From Mycobacterium pseudokansasii (lineage in GTDB: Bacteria; Actinomycetota; Actinomycetes; Mycobacteriales; Mycobacteriaceae): a stretch of DNA of 64,000 nt. The position numbers and the translations under genes were made by a program. Shown one piece after another: positions 50,542 through 61,007 of the stretch (position 1 is the first letter of the stretch; every line of letters begins with the position of its first letter). A model generated the notes under the pieces. It worked only from the letters and a program-made list of their open reading frames with translations, had not been told where the DNA came from and made no database searches. The DNA lies in assembly GCF_900566075.1 (NCBI RefSeq), contig NZ_UPHU01000001.1:1-64000 (forward strand). The letters are read 5' to 3'.

Positions 50542-51492
50542 TCACCGCGTGAGTGCGGTCGGGCCGGCCTGTTGGGCCTGCCCGAGCCGGCTGGCAATCA
50601 GTGCGCAGACGATCAGCTGAAGCTGGTAGTAGAGCATCAGCGTCAGCATGGTCAACGGAACGGCGGCGGCGGGGAAAAGCACCAGCGCCATCGACAAGCC
50701 CGGCGACAGGCCTTTGATCGAACCGCAGAACATCAATACGGCCGTATCGGCCGAGTCGAGTTCGGCGAGCAGGCCCAGCGTCGCGGTGCTCAGCAGTATC
50801 GCGGTGAGCAGCACACCCGCTGTGGCCGCCACCGCAACCAACCGCCACGTATCGACCCGATCCCAGATGTCCTCCACCATGGCGATCGAATACGCCGAAT
50901 ACACCAAGAGCAAAATGACCCCGCGGTCCACCCGTTTGAGCGCGCTGGCATTCCGGAAGAGCACCTCGGCGATCCACGGCCGCGCCAGTTGGCCCGCCAG
51001 AAAGGGCACCAACAGTTCGAACACGATGGCGCGGATGCCGGCACCACTCACACCGGGCACGTCCGAGGTGTCCATCAACAGCATCACCAGCAGCGGCGCG
51101 AGCAGCACCCCAAGAATGTTCGACAACGATGCGCCTATTACGGCGGCCGGCACGTTTCCGCGGGCTACCGAGGTGATGGCTATTTATGACTGCATGGCCG
51201 ACGGGACGAGGCACATATAGAGCAGCCCATTGCCTAAGTCGGGGCCGAGCCACGGGCCTATCCATCCGCTCGCGACGACTCCGAGAATCGGAAAGATCGC
51301 GAACGTGGCCGCTAACACCATCAGGTGCAGTTGCCATTGACGTATTCCGTTCCAAACATGCTCCGGCGATAGCCGGGCGCCGTGCAGAAAGAACAGCAAT
51401 GCGACCGCCACTTTGGTGCCTATGGACGAGATGTCGGCGGCCCCACCGCGCGCCGGCACAAGGGTGGCGATCACCATGCTGCAGATGAGCAA
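50542..51492 (-). pseudogene. Bile acid:sodium symporter (BASS/SBF-like) gene with in-frame stop
   Basis: The two halves, IATLVPARGGAADISSIGTKVAVALLFFLHGARLSPE... to LLYMCLVPSAMQS, and ITSVARGNVPAAVIGASLSNILGVLLAPLL... to the end, are in the same frame and separated only by TAA at 51184-51186. The family has QSS(I/V)AFTS here, so a single TCA-to-TAA change fits. The upstream end also lacks a normal start: the natural N-terminus (RRFTIQVDPLLPLL) follows CTG, and the first legal codon is TTG 51492. It would be a ten-helix transporter of about 325 residues. No such gene lies at this place in M. tuberculosis. Confidence 0.85.
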
Positions 51493-51554
51493 CGGAAGCA
51501 GCGGGTCAACCTGGATGGTGAACCTTCTCAGGTAGCTGCTCGACCGTCAGGGCT

Positions 51555-51905
51555 TCACCGACAGGACAAAGTGCAGCCCGCGCAGCTGCCGCCGCAATCA
51601 GCCGCATCGGGTCGGACAGCTTCGCGGCGCAGCGCGTAGCGCGCACTCTGCCACGATCCGGCGGCCAACGTGCCCAATGCCCCGGCCACGCAAACGATCA
51701 CCACCACCAGCGCGGCGGATGCCGAGGCCGCAAGCGCCACCACCCCGCCGGCCGCCAGCATGACCGCGGCCGCGAATTGAGTTGGCGCCATCGCGCGCAG
51801 CGCCAGCTGGGTCGGATCGCCAGCGTGGGCATGGGAAAGCGACCAGGCTCCGAAGGCGGCGGAAGCTACCGCCGCACATAGGCACAGCACACCTGCGATA
51901 AGCAT
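51555..51905 (-). CDS. Small membrane protein (Rv0039c homologue)
   Basis: A 116-residue protein with three hydrophobic helices (MLIAGVLCLCAAVASAAFGAWSL, MLAAGGVVALAASASA, LVVVIVCVAGALGTLAA) and a C-terminal cysteine-rich end, DCGGSCAGCTLSCR, with four cysteines that could bind metal or form disulfides. Function unknown. It is between mtc28 and the BASS pseudogene. Confidence 0.85.
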   Translation of the reverse strand: MLIAGVLCLCAAVASAAFGAWSLSHAHAGDPTQLALRAMAPTQFAAAVMLAAGGVVALAASASAALVVVIVCVAGALGTLAAGSWQSARYALRREAVRPDAADCGGSCAGCTLSCR

Positions 51906-51994
51906 GGGCTCACGATACGAGTACGCCCGTGCGTTCGTCCGGCCTGCTCCTTCGGAATGGCAAGGGGACGGCTAGTGCACGGCCTGGTACGGCT

Positions 51995-53038
51995 CTAGTG
52001 CGACGGCGCCGGTGTCAGGGTGACCAGCGGTGGCAGCGCGGGCGACACACCGGGCAGGGCTTGCGTCGCGGGGTTGAGGCTGGGCGCGGTCGCCGGGGCG
52101 GGTATCCCCGCCGGCGCCGAGCGGGTGACCGGGGCGGGGGACTGGGCCGGCAGCTGCGGCGCGGCCGGTGCCCCGGCCCGCGGGGGCAGCTGACCGGCTG
52201 CCGTCGGTAGCGTCACCCGGAATCCGTTGACGATCGCGTCGGTGGCCGGGGCGTCGGCAATCGCCTGCGATGCGGCGGTGGTCACCGATAGCGACACCAG
52301 GTACTTGTCGGCCCCGGAGGTCGCGAGGACATGGCGACGCGAGGTGTTGAGTGTCATGTCGTTCTCGCGATAGGTGCCCTCGATGATCGACGACGGGAAG
52401 CCGTTGAAGTCGGCCATGGACGAGTTGGTCGTCCGCCAGGCCAGCAGCTTCTGGCTGTCGACGAAGCCGTGCGTCATTGCCTCCGCCGGGTCGAAGTCGC
52501 CGACCAGCTTGTAGACCACCACCTGTGCATTGGAGGTGTAGATGCTGTTACCGCCGACCCGGTCGGCGATCACCAGGAAAGCATCGGGCACGTTCGGGTC
52601 GGGCACGGCAGTCCAGCGCGGCGGCATCGGCAGCGTGATGTCGAGTGCTTTGAACCCCTGCGACCGCTGCGGCTCGAATTTGACCCCCTTGCCCTGGAGG
52701 AATTCCCACAGGGTCCCGGTTGCGGCGGGCGTCACCGCCGGCGGCATGGGGGCCACCGCCGGCGGCATGGGCGTCACCGCCGCCGGGGGTAGCGGGGACA
52801 CCACCGGGGCGGGCGCCGATGCCTGTGCGGGAGCCGGGGCGAATCTGTTGCTGACACCTCCGGGGACCGCGGTGAGGTTCTGGACGGGCGGCGCCGCCTG
52901 TTGAACCGGCGCGGGCAGTGGCGGTTGGGGAAACAGCGGTTCGGCCGATGCCTTCCCGCCCGCGACGAGCACGACGCCGACGAAACCGGCGGCCATACCC
53001 CCGGCGAAAACCCGCCAGGTTCGCGCGATGTGGATCAT
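51995..53038 (-). CDS. mtc28: Proline-rich secreted antigen Mtc28 (LpqN/LpqT-like)
   Basis: Mtc28 is a secreted 28-kDa-type antigen. The 347-residue precursor has a signal peptide ending [11 protein letters not shown] about residue 32, a proline/alanine-rich region, and an LpqN/LpqT-like domain ([50 protein letters not shown]..., ending [14 protein letters not shown]). It finishes with another Pro-rich tail. It is about 37 residues longer than the M. tuberculosis protein as I recall it, mainly by repeats such as [13 protein letters not shown]. It is divergent from leuS. Confidence 0.93.
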   Translation of the reverse strand: MIHIARTWRVFAGGMAAGFVGVVLVAGGKASAEPLFPQPPLPAPVQQAAPPVQNLTAVPGGVSNRFAPAPAQASAPAPVVSPLPPAAVTPMPPAVAPMPPAVTPAATGTLWEFLQGKGVKFEPQRSQGFKALDITLPMPPRWTAVPDPNVPDAFLVIADRVGGNSIYTSNAQVVVYKLVGDFDPAEAMTHGFVDSQKLLAWRTTNSSMADFNGFPSSIIEGTYRENDMTLNTSRRHVLATSGADKYLVSLSVTTAASQAIADAPATDAIVNGFRVTLPTAAGQLPPRAGAPAAPQLPAQSPAPVTRSAPAGIPAPATAPSLNPATQALPGVSPALPPLVTLTPAPSH

Positions 53039-53234
53039 GTGCGTCGGTCCCTCCGAACTACTCGGGCGTCACTGCCCCTCATCGAGGCTGAATTTAACGA
53101 ATTCTTAGAGGCGCCAATAGGGCCGAAATCGAGCTGGGATGAACCTCTAACCGGTGTGCAACGCAACCGAGACCAACCCGTGGCCAGCGGCTTGGCCGCC
53201 GGCCACGAAGGGGCGTCCTTATACCCTGTTGGGC

Positions 53235-56174
53235 GTGACCGAATCGCCGACCACCACGCCTGGCAGCGCGTCCGGCGACCCGACCGGTGCCCTGTCCGGT
53301 GTGAGGGATACCGAATCCGACGCGCCGCGGTACCGCTACACCGCCGAGTTGGCGGCGAAGATAGAGCGGACCTGGCAGGACAGCTGGGCTCGGCTCGGGA
53401 CGTTCAACGTGCCCAACCCGGTCGGCTCGCTGGCTCCCGCGGACGGTTCGCCGGTGCCCGCGGACAAGCTGTTCGTCCAGGACATGTTTCCCTATCCCTC
53501 CGGCGAGGGATTGCACGTCGGTCACCCGCTGGGCTACATCGCGACCGACGTCTTCGCTCGGTACCACCGGATGAAGGGCCACAACGTACTGCACGCATTG
53601 GGGTTCGATGCCTTCGGGTTGCCCGCGGAGCAGTACGCCGTGCAAACCGGTACGCACCCGCGTGCCCGGACCGAGGCCAACATCGTGAACTTCCGCCGGC
53701 AGCTGGGCCGGCTGGGTCTGGGTCACGACAGCCGCCGCAGCTTTTCGACCACCGACGTCGAGTTCTACAAGTGGACGCAGTGGATTTTTCTGCAGATCTA
53801 CAACGCGTGGTTCGACACCAACGCCAATAGGGCCCGGCCGATTGCCGAGTTGGTTGCCGAATTCGACTCCGGCGCCAGAACTCTCGACGATGCCCGGCGG
53901 TGGTCTGAGCTGTCGGCGGGGGAGCAGGCCGACCTGATCGACAGCTACCGGCTGGTTTACCGGGCCGATTCGATGGTGAATTGGTGTCCGGGACTGGGCA
54001 CGGTATTGGCCAACGAAGAGGTCACCGCCGACGGCCGCAGCGACCGCGGCAACTTCCCGGTGTTCCGCAAGCGGCTACGGCAATGGATGATGCGCATCAC
54101 CGCCTACGCGGACCGGTTGCTCGACGACCTCGACGTGCTGGACTGGCCGGAGCAGGTCAAGACCATGCAGCGCAACTGGATTGGGCGTTCGACGGGCGCG
54201 GCGGCATTGTTTGCGGCGACCATTCCGGCGGGTGACCGCGCCGGCTCGCAGGTCGATATCGAGGTGTTCACCACCCGGCCCGACACCTTGTTCGGCGCGA
54301 CGTACCTGGTGCTGGCTCCCGAACATGATCGGGTCGACGAGCTGGTCGCCGCAGCCTGGCCTGAAGACGTCAGCCCATCGTGGACCTACGGCGCCGCCAC
54401 ACCGGTCGATGCCGTCGCCGCCTACCGCGGAGCGATCGCGGCGAAGTCGGACCTGGAGCGTCAGGAGAGCAGGGAGAAGACCGGCGTCTTCCTGGGCAGC
54501 TACGCGATCAACCCGGCAAACGGCGAACCGGTGCCAATCTTCATCGCCGACTATGTGCTGGCCGGGTACGGTACCGGGGCGATCATGGCGGTCCCGGGCC
54601 ACGATCAGCGAGACTGGGACTTCGCCCGGGCGTTCGGCCTGCCGGTCGTGGAAGTCATTGCCGGCGGCGATATTTCGCAGGCCGCATACACCGGAGACGG
54701 CGTCTTGGTGAACTCCGGCTACCTCGACGGGATGAACGTCGCGGAAGCCAAGCCGGCGATTACCGCACGGCTGGAGTCCGAGGACCGTGGTCGAGCCCGA
54801 ATTGAATTCAAGTTGCGGGACTGGCTTTTCGCGCGACAGCGGTATTGGGGTGAGCCGTTCCCGATCGTCTACGACGGCGACGGACGTCCGCATGCCCTCG
54901 ACGAGACCGCGTTGCCGGTGGAATTGCCTGAGGTGGCAGATCATTCACCGGTTTTGTTCGATCCCGATGACGCCGACAGTGAGCCATCGCCGCCGCTGGC
55001 CAAGGCGACCGGCTGGGTCAACGTGGAACTGGATCTCGGCGACGGCCTCAAGCGGTACAGTCGTGACACCAACGTGATGCCGCAATGGGCCGGCAGCTCC
55101 TGGTACGAGCTGCGCTACACCGATCCGCATAACTCAGAACGGTTCTGCGCCAGGGAAAATGAGGCGTACTGGATGGGCCCGCGGCCGGTCGAACACGGCC
55201 CGGAGGACCCCGGCGGCGTCGACTTGTACGTCGGTGGCGCCGAGCACGCGGTGCTGCATCTGCTGTATTCGCGGTTCTGGCACAAGGTCTTGTACGACCT
55301 GGGTCACGTGAGCTCACGGGAGCCCTATCGCAAGCTCATCAACCAGGGCTACATTCAGGCGTTCGCCTACACCGACGTGCGCGGATCCTACGTGCCGGCA
55401 GATCAGGTGATCGAACGCGACGGGCGCTTTTTCTACCCGGATTCCGGCGGCGAGATCGAGGTCTTCCAGGAATTCGGCAAAATCGGTAAGAGCCTGAAGA
55501 ATTCGATATCACCCGACGAGATCTGCGACGCATACGGCGCCGACACGTTGCGGGTGTACGAGATGTCGATGGGCCCGCTGGAGGCGTCGCGTCCGTGGGC
55601 CACCAAGGATGTCGTCGGAGCTCACCGCTTTCTGCAACGAGTGTGGCGGCTGGTGGTCGAGGAGGACACCGGTGAGACGCGGGTGGTCGACAGGGCGGAA
55701 TCGGACACCGACACGCTGCGGGCACTGCACCGCACGATTGCCGGTGTGTCCGAAGACTATGCGGCACTTCGTAATAACACCGCGGCGGCCAAACTCATCG
55801 AATACACCAACCACCTCACCAAAGAGCATCGTGATGCGGTGCCTCGCGCGGCGGTCGAACCGTTGGTGTTGATGCTGGCTCCGTTGGCTCCACATCTGGC
55901 TGAGGAGCTATGGCTGCGGCTGGGCCACACCGTCTCGTTGGCGCACGGCCCCTTCCCCGAGGCAGATCCGGCATACCTTGTCGACGAGACCGTCGAATAC
56001 CCGGTACAGGTAAACGGCAAAGTGCGTGGCCGGATAGTGGTCGCTGCCGAGGCGGACAACGAGGCGGTCGAAGCCGCCGCGCTGGCTGACGAAAAGGTGC
56101 AGGCGTTCCTGGCGGGAGCCACGCCCCGCAAGGTCATCGTGGTTCCGGGCCGGCTGATCAACCTGGTGGTCTGA
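53235..56174 (+). CDS. leuS: Leucyl-tRNA synthetase
   Basis: LeuRS charges tRNA-Leu. The 979-residue product has the class I HIGH-type motif HVGHPLGY after [10 protein letters not shown], an editing (CP1) domain with [19 protein letters not shown], and the KMSKS-type loop KIGKSLKNS, followed by the anticodon-binding domain and C-terminal domain ending [25 protein letters not shown] 53235 is chosen by comparison with M. tuberculosis (MTESPT). The gene is complete and unremarkable. Confidence 0.97.
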   Translation: MTESPTTTPGSASGDPTGALSGVRDTESDAPRYRYTAELAAKIERTWQDSWARLGTFNVPNPVGSLAPADGSPVPADKLFVQDMFPYPSGEGLHVGHPLGYIATDVFARYHRMKGHNVLHALGFDAFGLPAEQYAVQTGTHPRARTEANIVNFRRQLGRLGLGHDSRRSFSTTDVEFYKWTQWIFLQIYNAWFDTNANRARPIAELVAEFDSGARTLDDARRWSELSAGEQADLIDSYRLVYRADSMVNWCPGLGTVLANEEVTADGRSDRGNFPVFRKRLRQWMMRITAYADRLLDDLDVLDWPEQVKTMQRNWIGRSTGAAALFAATIPAGDRAGSQVDIEVFTTRPDTLFGATYLVLAPEHDRVDELVAAAWPEDVSPSWTYGAATPVDAVAAYRGAIAAKSDLERQESREKTGVFLGSYAINPANGEPVPIFIADYVLAGYGTGAIMAVPGHDQRDWDFARAFGLPVVEVIAGGDISQAAYTGDGVLVNSGYLDGMNVAEAKPAITARLESEDRGRARIEFKLRDWLFARQRYWGEPFPIVYDGDGRPHALDETALPVELPEVADHSPVLFDPDDADSEPSPPLAKATGWVNVELDLGDGLKRYSRDTNVMPQWAGSSWYELRYTDPHNSERFCARENEAYWMGPRPVEHGPEDPGGVDLYVGGAEHAVLHLLYSRFWHKVLYDLGHVSSREPYRKLINQGYIQAFAYTDVRGSYVPADQVIERDGRFFYPDSGGEIEVFQEFGKIGKSLKNSISPDEICDAYGADTLRVYEMSMGPLEASRPWATKDVVGAHRFLQRVWRLVVEEDTGETRVVDRAESDTDTLRALHRTIAGVSEDYAALRNNTAAAKLIEYTNHLTKEHRDAVPRAAVEPLVLMLAPLAPHLAEELWLRLGHTVSLAHGPFPEADPAYLVDETVEYPVQVNGKVRGRIVVAAEADNEAVEAAALADEKVQAFLAGATPRKVIVVPGRLINLVV

Positions 56175-56243
56175 ATCTCCCGCCGACTGTGAATTGGCCG
56201 ACGCGACACGCCGAAAACCTGTCGCATGGTACACACTCGGCAG

Positions 56244-56261
56244 CCCGCTAGCGCTAGCGGG
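56244..56261. terminator. 18-bp perfect palindrome between leuS and SDR
   Basis: CCCGCTAGCGCTAGCGGG is an exact 18-bp palindrome lying 70 bp after leuS and overlapping the last bases and stop of the convergent SDR gene. It would form a strong stem and may end both transcripts. No U-tract follows, which is common in mycobacteria. It could alternatively be a protein-binding dyad. Confidence 0.45.
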
Positions 56262-56919
56262 GCCGGACGACAACCTCGTGGACGTGGCCATCGGGCGGGG
56301 TGGCTACCACGTTTGCGACCACCGCGGCCACCGTCTCGGCCCGCAGGAACCTGGTGGGATCGTAATTGCCACCTTCGAACTCGACCAGTTCGCGCTGCAT
56401 CTCGGTGTCGGTGCGGCCGGGGAAGATCGTCGTCACTCGCAGGCCGGGCTCGTCGGCGCGCAGTGAGTCGGCGAAGGCCCGCAAGGCGAACTTGCTGGCC
56501 GAGTAAGCCGCCATGCCCGGCGAAACATTGCGCCCGGCACCGGAGTTGATGAATATCACCTGACCACGGGCTTGCCGTAGTGCCGGCAACAACGCCAGCG
56601 TAAGTGCCACCGCGCCAAAGACGTTGACAGCAAAGGTGGCGTGCCACTCGTCGACGTGCGAATCAGCGACATGGCCGGGGACGGATAACCCGGCGTTGTG
56701 CACCAGCACGTCGAGTTCGTCGACCACTTCGCAGCTGGCCTCGATCGTGCCGGAGTCGGCCAGGTCGATTGGAAAAGTGGTGGCGCCCAACCGTTCCGCA
56801 ACGGCGTCGAGATGCTCGGAGGGCCGACCGGCCAGCAGCAGGGTGTGTGTCGGTGCCAAGGCGGTGGCAATCGCCGAACCGATGCCACGGCTGGCGCCGG
56901 TGATGAGTGCGGTGGGCAT
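56254..56919 (-). CDS. Short-chain dehydrogenase/reductase
   Basis: A 221-residue classical-type SDR. It has the NAD(P) glycine motif TGASRGIGSA, NAG (VLVHNAGLSVPG), serine in INSGAG, and catalytic YSASK. An arginine following the glycine motif and R in LAGRPSEH suggest NADP(H). Substrate unknown. ATG 56919 gives MPTALITGASRGIG. The gene is between leuS and the MarR gene, where M. tuberculosis has none, so it is an addition or was lost there. Confidence 0.92.
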   Translation of the reverse strand: MPTALITGASRGIGSAIATALAPTHTLLLAGRPSEHLDAVAERLGATTFPIDLADSGTIEASCEVVDELDVLVHNAGLSVPGHVADSHVDEWHATFAVNVFGAVALTLALLPALRQARGQVIFINSGAGRNVSPGMAAYSASKFALRAFADSLRADEPGLRVTTIFPGRTDTEMQRELVEFEGGNYDPTRFLRAETVAAVVANVVATPPDGHVHEVVVRPR

Positions 56920-56959
56920 GACTCGAGCGGTTACCAATCAGCTTGGCGGTCGGTTGCTT

Positions 56960-57460
56960 TCACGCCTGCTTGCGGGCGTCATCGTCCGCGGTGGCGGTGG
57001 CCGGTTCACCGCTGGCCAAACGTTCCAGCGGCGCCAGCGCTTTCGTCAGCGTGTCGAGGTCGGAGTGGGGGAGCTGGCTGAGCATCGCGGCCAGGGCGGC
57101 ATGCCGGTTGGCCAGTGACTCGGCGTGCACCGCACGCCCCTGCGGGGTGATGTCGACCAGTACGGCCCGCAGATCTGATGGGTCGCGGGAACGCTTCACC
57201 AGCCCGATCTTTTCCAGCCGGCGGATGGCCACCGTGGTGGTGGGGGTTCGCACTCGTTCGTGCGCGGCCAGGTCCGTCATCCTGATCGGACCGCGATCGA
57301 GCAAGGTGACCAGAATCGACAGCTGCGCCAGCGTCAACTCACCGGCAACCGCGCCGTTGGGATCCCCGCGGCGCAAGATCGAGAACAACTTGGACAGCGC
57401 GCGGTGCAGGCCCTCCGCCAATTCCGTCACCTCAGGTGCGGTGGATTCGCTGTCCGCCAT
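56960..57460 (-). CDS. MarR-family transcriptional regulator (Rv0042c homologue)
   Basis: A 166-residue winged-helix protein (LTLAQLSILVTLLDRGPIRMTDLAAHERVRTPTTTVAIRRLEKIGLVKRSRDPSDLRAVLVDITPQGR), with the MarR DxRxxxLxLT motif in DLRAVLVDITPQG. It may control the SDR that follows on the same strand 41 nt away, or itself. The inducer is unknown. Confidence 0.92.
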   Translation of the reverse strand: MADSESTAPEVTELAEGLHRALSKLFSILRRGDPNGAVAGELTLAQLSILVTLLDRGPIRMTDLAAHERVRTPTTTVAIRRLEKIGLVKRSRDPSDLRAVLVDITPQGRAVHAESLANRHAALAAMLSQLPHSDLDTLTKALAPLERLASGEPATATADDDARKQA

Positions 57461-57523
57461 AAGTCGGCAGTCTAACCCGACATGGCGCTCGCTGAAGACC
57501 TGCGTGGTGACTGTCAGCGCCGA

Positions 57524-58270
57524 CTAAAGCACCTCGGCCAGGAACCGCTGTAGTCGCTCGGTCTGTGCGGCCTCGAAGATCTGCTCCGGCGGGCCGGCTT
57601 CCACGACCTTGCCGTGATCCATGAAGATGACCGCATCCGATGTCGAGCGGGCGAAGCCCATTTCGTGGGTGACGACCACCATCGTCATTCCGTCGGCGCC
57701 GAGGTCGGCGATCAGTCCCAGGATTCCCTTGACCATTTCGGGATCCAGCGCAGAGGTCGCTTCGTCGAAGAACATCACCTGCGGGGCCATGGCCAGTGCC
57801 CGGGCGATCGCAACACGTTGCTGCTGGCCGCCCGACAGCGTGCCGGGACGCGCAGCGGCCTTGTGTTTCAGGCCAACTCGCTCCAGGTGGCCCAGCGCGA
57901 GGTCCCGGGCCGCGCCGGCGGACAGACCGCGCAGTTTGCGCGGTGCCAGAGCCACGTTGTCGAGCACGCTGCGGTGCGGGAAGAGGTTGAAATGCTGGAA
58001 CACCATGCCGATGCGCTGGCGCAGTTCGTTGGGGTTGTCCCGCAACACCGATCGTCCGTTGAGAAGGATGTCGCCGCTGTTCGGCTCGTGCAATCGGTTG
58101 AGGGTGCGAAGCAACGTCGACTTGCCCGACCCCGACGGGCCAATCACCGCCGCGGTGGTGCCCGCGGGGACGTCGATATCGACGCCGCGCAGCACCGCAT
58201 TACCGCCCAACGCCTGATGAATATCCTTGGCAACCAACGAAACCGGCGTACGGCGCGCCTCGCTGGTCAC
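57524..58270 (-). CDS. Polar amino-acid ABC transporter ATPase
   Basis: A 248-residue ABC ATPase of the GlnQ/HisP type. Walker A is GPSGSGKST (44-52), the signature LSGGQQQRVAIA, Walker B VMFFDEATSALDPEM, H-loop VVTHEMGFA. It overlaps the fused binding-protein/permease gene upstream by 4 nt, so the two make a complete importer. The amino acid cannot be told but the SBP family is the polar-amino-acid class. This gene pair lies between Rv0042c- and Rv0043c-like genes. Confidence 0.94.
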   Translation of the reverse strand: MTSEARRTPVSLVAKDIHQALGGNAVLRGVDIDVPAGTTAAVIGPSGSGKSTLLRTLNRLHEPNSGDILLNGRSVLRDNPNELRQRIGMVFQHFNLFPHRSVLDNVALAPRKLRGLSAGAARDLALGHLERVGLKHKAAARPGTLSGGQQQRVAIARALAMAPQVMFFDEATSALDPEMVKGILGLIADLGADGMTMVVVTHEMGFARSTSDAVIFMDHGKVVEAGPPEQIFEAAQTERLQRFLAEVL

Positions 58271-60093
58271 GTCACTTCCTGACCGATGGTCGAGCTGACG
58301 ACGTCGGAGGGATCCCGCGGATCGATCCTGGCGCGGCCGCGCCGAAGCCGGGCGTCGATGTAGTTCACCAGGTGGGTCAACGGGATCGTCAGCAACAGGT
58401 AGAAGATGCCCGCGGCCACCAACGGCGACAGGTTGCCGGTCTGCGCGTTGAGGTCACGGCCGATTTGGAACAGCTCGCGCTGTTTGGCCACCAGACCCAG
58501 AAAATACACCAGGGCAGAGGCTTTCAGCAGTGCGATGAATTGGTTGACCAATGCCGGCAAGACGCGCCGGATTCCTTGCGGCACCACCACCAATCGCATC
58601 GCGGCCGAGTAGCTGAAACCCAGGGCACGGGCGGCCTCGAGCTGGCCGGGGTCCACGCTTTGGATTCCCGAACGCAGGATCTCGCCGACATAGGCGCCGG
58701 CCATCAACCCCAGTGCGGCAATGCCCAACGGGTAGGGGTTGTTGTTGGTCAAGCCGCCCACGATCGGCCCCACGCCCAGCCCGATGATCAGGATGATCAC
58801 CACCTCGGGCAGGCCGCGGAAGATATCGGTGTACACCCGGGCCGGCCATCGCAGCCAGCGCTTGTGCGAGATTCCGGCGACCGCCAGTGCCATCCCGATC
58901 GCCAGCCCTATTGCGCTGGCGCTGACGGTCAGGATCAGCGTGTTGGGCAGCCCGGTGTGGAACAGCGCCGGGATGGCCTGGCGGTACATGTCCCAGTCGA
59001 AAAAGGATTCGCGCAGCTGCGCCAGGGTCGACTTGGGTGCGGCCGGCTGGATCGGCTTGCGGTGCTGACTGGCCGCGATTGCGGCGAAATCCGGCAACGC
59101 CGGGGCAGCGACGGCCTTCGAGCCGGGTTTCCACCCGGGCGGCAACGTGCGGGGAACCCAGTTGCTGTAGAGATCCGCCCAGGTTCCGTCGGCGATCACC
59201 GCGTCCAGCCCCGAGTTCAGCGCGTCGACGAGCGCGGGGTTGTCCTTGGCGACCGCATAGGCCACGAAATCGTCGGTACTGAACGTGTTCGCGACGATCA
59301 CCGCCGGATCGCCCGGCCGCATGGCCGCTGCTGCTTGGTTCGCCGGGGCCACCCACGCGTCGATCTGGTGGGTTTTCAGGCTGGCGTACACGGTGGCGAA
59401 GTCGGGATACTTCACCGGTTGCAGGTGCAAGGTGTCGACGACGTAGGACTCCTCGACCGTGCCTTGGACCACGCCGATACGCTGACCCGCGGCCAGCTCG
59501 GTGAAACTGGTGATCGCCGAACCGGGAGGCACCACCAGCGAGTAGTAGCCGAAGTCGTAGCCGTTGGTGAAGACGACCGTGCGCCGGCGTGCGTCGGTGG
59601 CCTTCACCGATGCCGAGCCGATGTCGAAACGGCGCGACGCCACCTGGGCGAGTAGCCCGGAGAAGTCCGTGCCGACGAAGCGGACATGCAGGCCAAGCTT
59701 GGCGGCAATGGCGCGTAACAGCTCGTTGTCGAATCCGGTGAACCGTCCGGTCGAGTTGATGCAGACGTTCGGCGGGGCATCCGAGAGCGTGCCCACCGTC
59801 AGCACACCCGGTGTGCCCAGGCCGAGTGCACTGACATTGATCGAGCTCAACGGAACGACGGTCGCGGTGGTGTCGGTGTCGTCGTCCATGCCTGCCGCGA
59901 CAGCCCTGGACAGGTTGGCGGGCAGGACCGTCGCGCTTTCCACACCGGCTGGCGAACACTGATGCCGATCTGCTGCCGCGGGTGCGGCGGCCGTCAGGCT
60001 GGCGCTACCGAGGATCAATAGGGTCGCGCCGGCGGCGAGCAATCTGCGCCCGATTCCGGCGCACGCACCCACACGTGAACTCATCATCGCCAC
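58267..60093 (-). CDS. Fused substrate-binding protein/permease of an amino-acid ABC transporter
   Basis: A 608-residue fusion. It opens with a signal peptide (RRLLAAGATLLILGSASLTAAAPAAA), then an SBP_bac_3 domain at about 90-325 (LTVGTLSDAPPNVCINSTGRFTGFDNELLRAIAAKLGLHVRFVGTDFSGLLAQVASRRFDIGSA), then a permease domain at about 365-590 with five or so helices and the EAA loop LEAARALGFSYSAAMRLVVVPQG. Such fusions tether the binding protein to its channel. ATGs at 60093, 60087 and 60084 are all possible starts. It is coupled to the ATPase. Confidence 0.92.
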   Translation of the reverse strand: MAMMSSRVGACAGIGRRLLAAGATLLILGSASLTAAAPAAADRHQCSPAGVESATVLPANLSRAVAAGMDDDTDTTATVVPLSSINVSALGLGTPGVLTVGTLSDAPPNVCINSTGRFTGFDNELLRAIAAKLGLHVRFVGTDFSGLLAQVASRRFDIGSASVKATDARRRTVVFTNGYDFGYYSLVVPPGSAITSFTELAAGQRIGVVQGTVEESYVVDTLHLQPVKYPDFATVYASLKTHQIDAWVAPANQAAAAMRPGDPAVIVANTFSTDDFVAYAVAKDNPALVDALNSGLDAVIADGTWADLYSNWVPRTLPPGWKPGSKAVAAPALPDFAAIAASQHRKPIQPAAPKSTLAQLRESFFDWDMYRQAIPALFHTGLPNTLILTVSASAIGLAIGMALAVAGISHKRWLRWPARVYTDIFRGLPEVVIILIIGLGVGPIVGGLTNNNPYPLGIAALGLMAGAYVGEILRSGIQSVDPGQLEAARALGFSYSAAMRLVVVPQGIRRVLPALVNQFIALLKASALVYFLGLVAKQRELFQIGRDLNAQTGNLSPLVAAGIFYLLLTIPLTHLVNYIDARLRRGRARIDPRDPSDVVSSTIGQEVT

Positions 60094-60123
60094 CGTATCG
60101 GCCGACCGGTTGGCGCGTGCGGC

Positions 60124-60888
60124 TCAGAGCACGACCGACGACGGTTCGCGGGTGCCGGCCAGCACGCCGACGGCCGGCGACTCCGGCGCCACAGCGGTCA
60201 GGCGTAGCGGAATCTCGTCCGGCACCATGCCGCCGTGCGGGGTGAAGACTCGCCGCCGGAACAGTTCGGCCAGCATCGTATGAGCCATCAGCTGGGAGCG
60301 CCCGATACAGGCGGCCCGCGCGGCTTCCGGATCACGCCGATGTATTGCCGAGTGCTCGTCTTCGTAGAACGACAGCATGTCGTCGCGGCCGTTCTGGTAG
60401 GTCAGCCAGAAGGCACGGGGAATCAGGTTCTGCGAGGCGCGAATGCTCGCGTGCAGCCGCGGTCCGGCGTACTCGTCGTTGACCGTTCGACGGTATTCGT
60501 GCGCGACTTCGGAAAAAGTCCGTGGTTCCTTCGACGTGCGCAGCGAGCGCATCAGCGCGTCGAGCTGGCCCAGAATCCGCGGTGTGGGGTTGGCTGCCGC
60601 CCGTGCCGAAGCGATGCCGTTGAGCAGGCCGTCGAGCTCATGATGTTCGAGGACGGTGGCCTCGTCGAACCGCTCGACGAATGCCCCGCGGTGATAGCGA
60701 GTCGACACGATGCCGTCGTGTTCGAGTTGCACCAGTGCCTCTTGTATCGGGACGCGGCTGACTCCCAAGCCCTGCGCGATTTCATTGCGGTCGACGCGAT
60801 CGCCGCTGCGCAGTTTGCCAGTCAGAATCAGGTCGAGGATGTGCCCAACGACCTGGTCTTTTTCCTTGATCCCATATTTCTTAGGCAT
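60124..60888 (-). CDS. GntR-family transcriptional regulator (Rv0043c homologue)
   Basis: A 254-residue protein with an N-terminal GntR winged helix ([59 protein letters not shown]) and an all-helical C-terminal FCD-like ligand domain ([20 protein letters not shown]..., [21 protein letters not shown]). It starts 30 bp after the transporter gene's start region on the same strand, i.e. just upstream of it, so it could regulate the transporter. That is an inference from position. Confidence 0.92.
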   Translation of the reverse strand: MPKKYGIKEKDQVVGHILDLILTGKLRSGDRVDRNEIAQGLGVSRVPIQEALVQLEHDGIVSTRYHRGAFVERFDEATVLEHHELDGLLNGIASARAAANPTPRILGQLDALMRSLRTSKEPRTFSEVAHEYRRTVNDEYAGPRLHASIRASQNLIPRAFWLTYQNGRDDMLSFYEDEHSAIHRRDPEAARAACIGRSQLMAHTMLAELFRRRVFTPHGGMVPDEIPLRLTAVAPESPAVGVLAGTREPSSVVL

Positions 60889-61007
60889 CAGTTCCGTCGG
60901 TTTCCGTCGAGTCTCTTTCAGCCGCTGCGGCTGTCGGCGCTGGCAAGTTTCTCACGACTGGCTGCGCGCGTTCGGGTGTTTGGCGGAGAAATCGACGCAA
61001 ACGCAAA

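Noticed and set aside
58372..59959. Long frames on both strands within the SBP/permease gene
   Set aside because: Low-complexity shadow translations; the minus-strand fusion protein explains the DNA with clear SBP and permease motifs.
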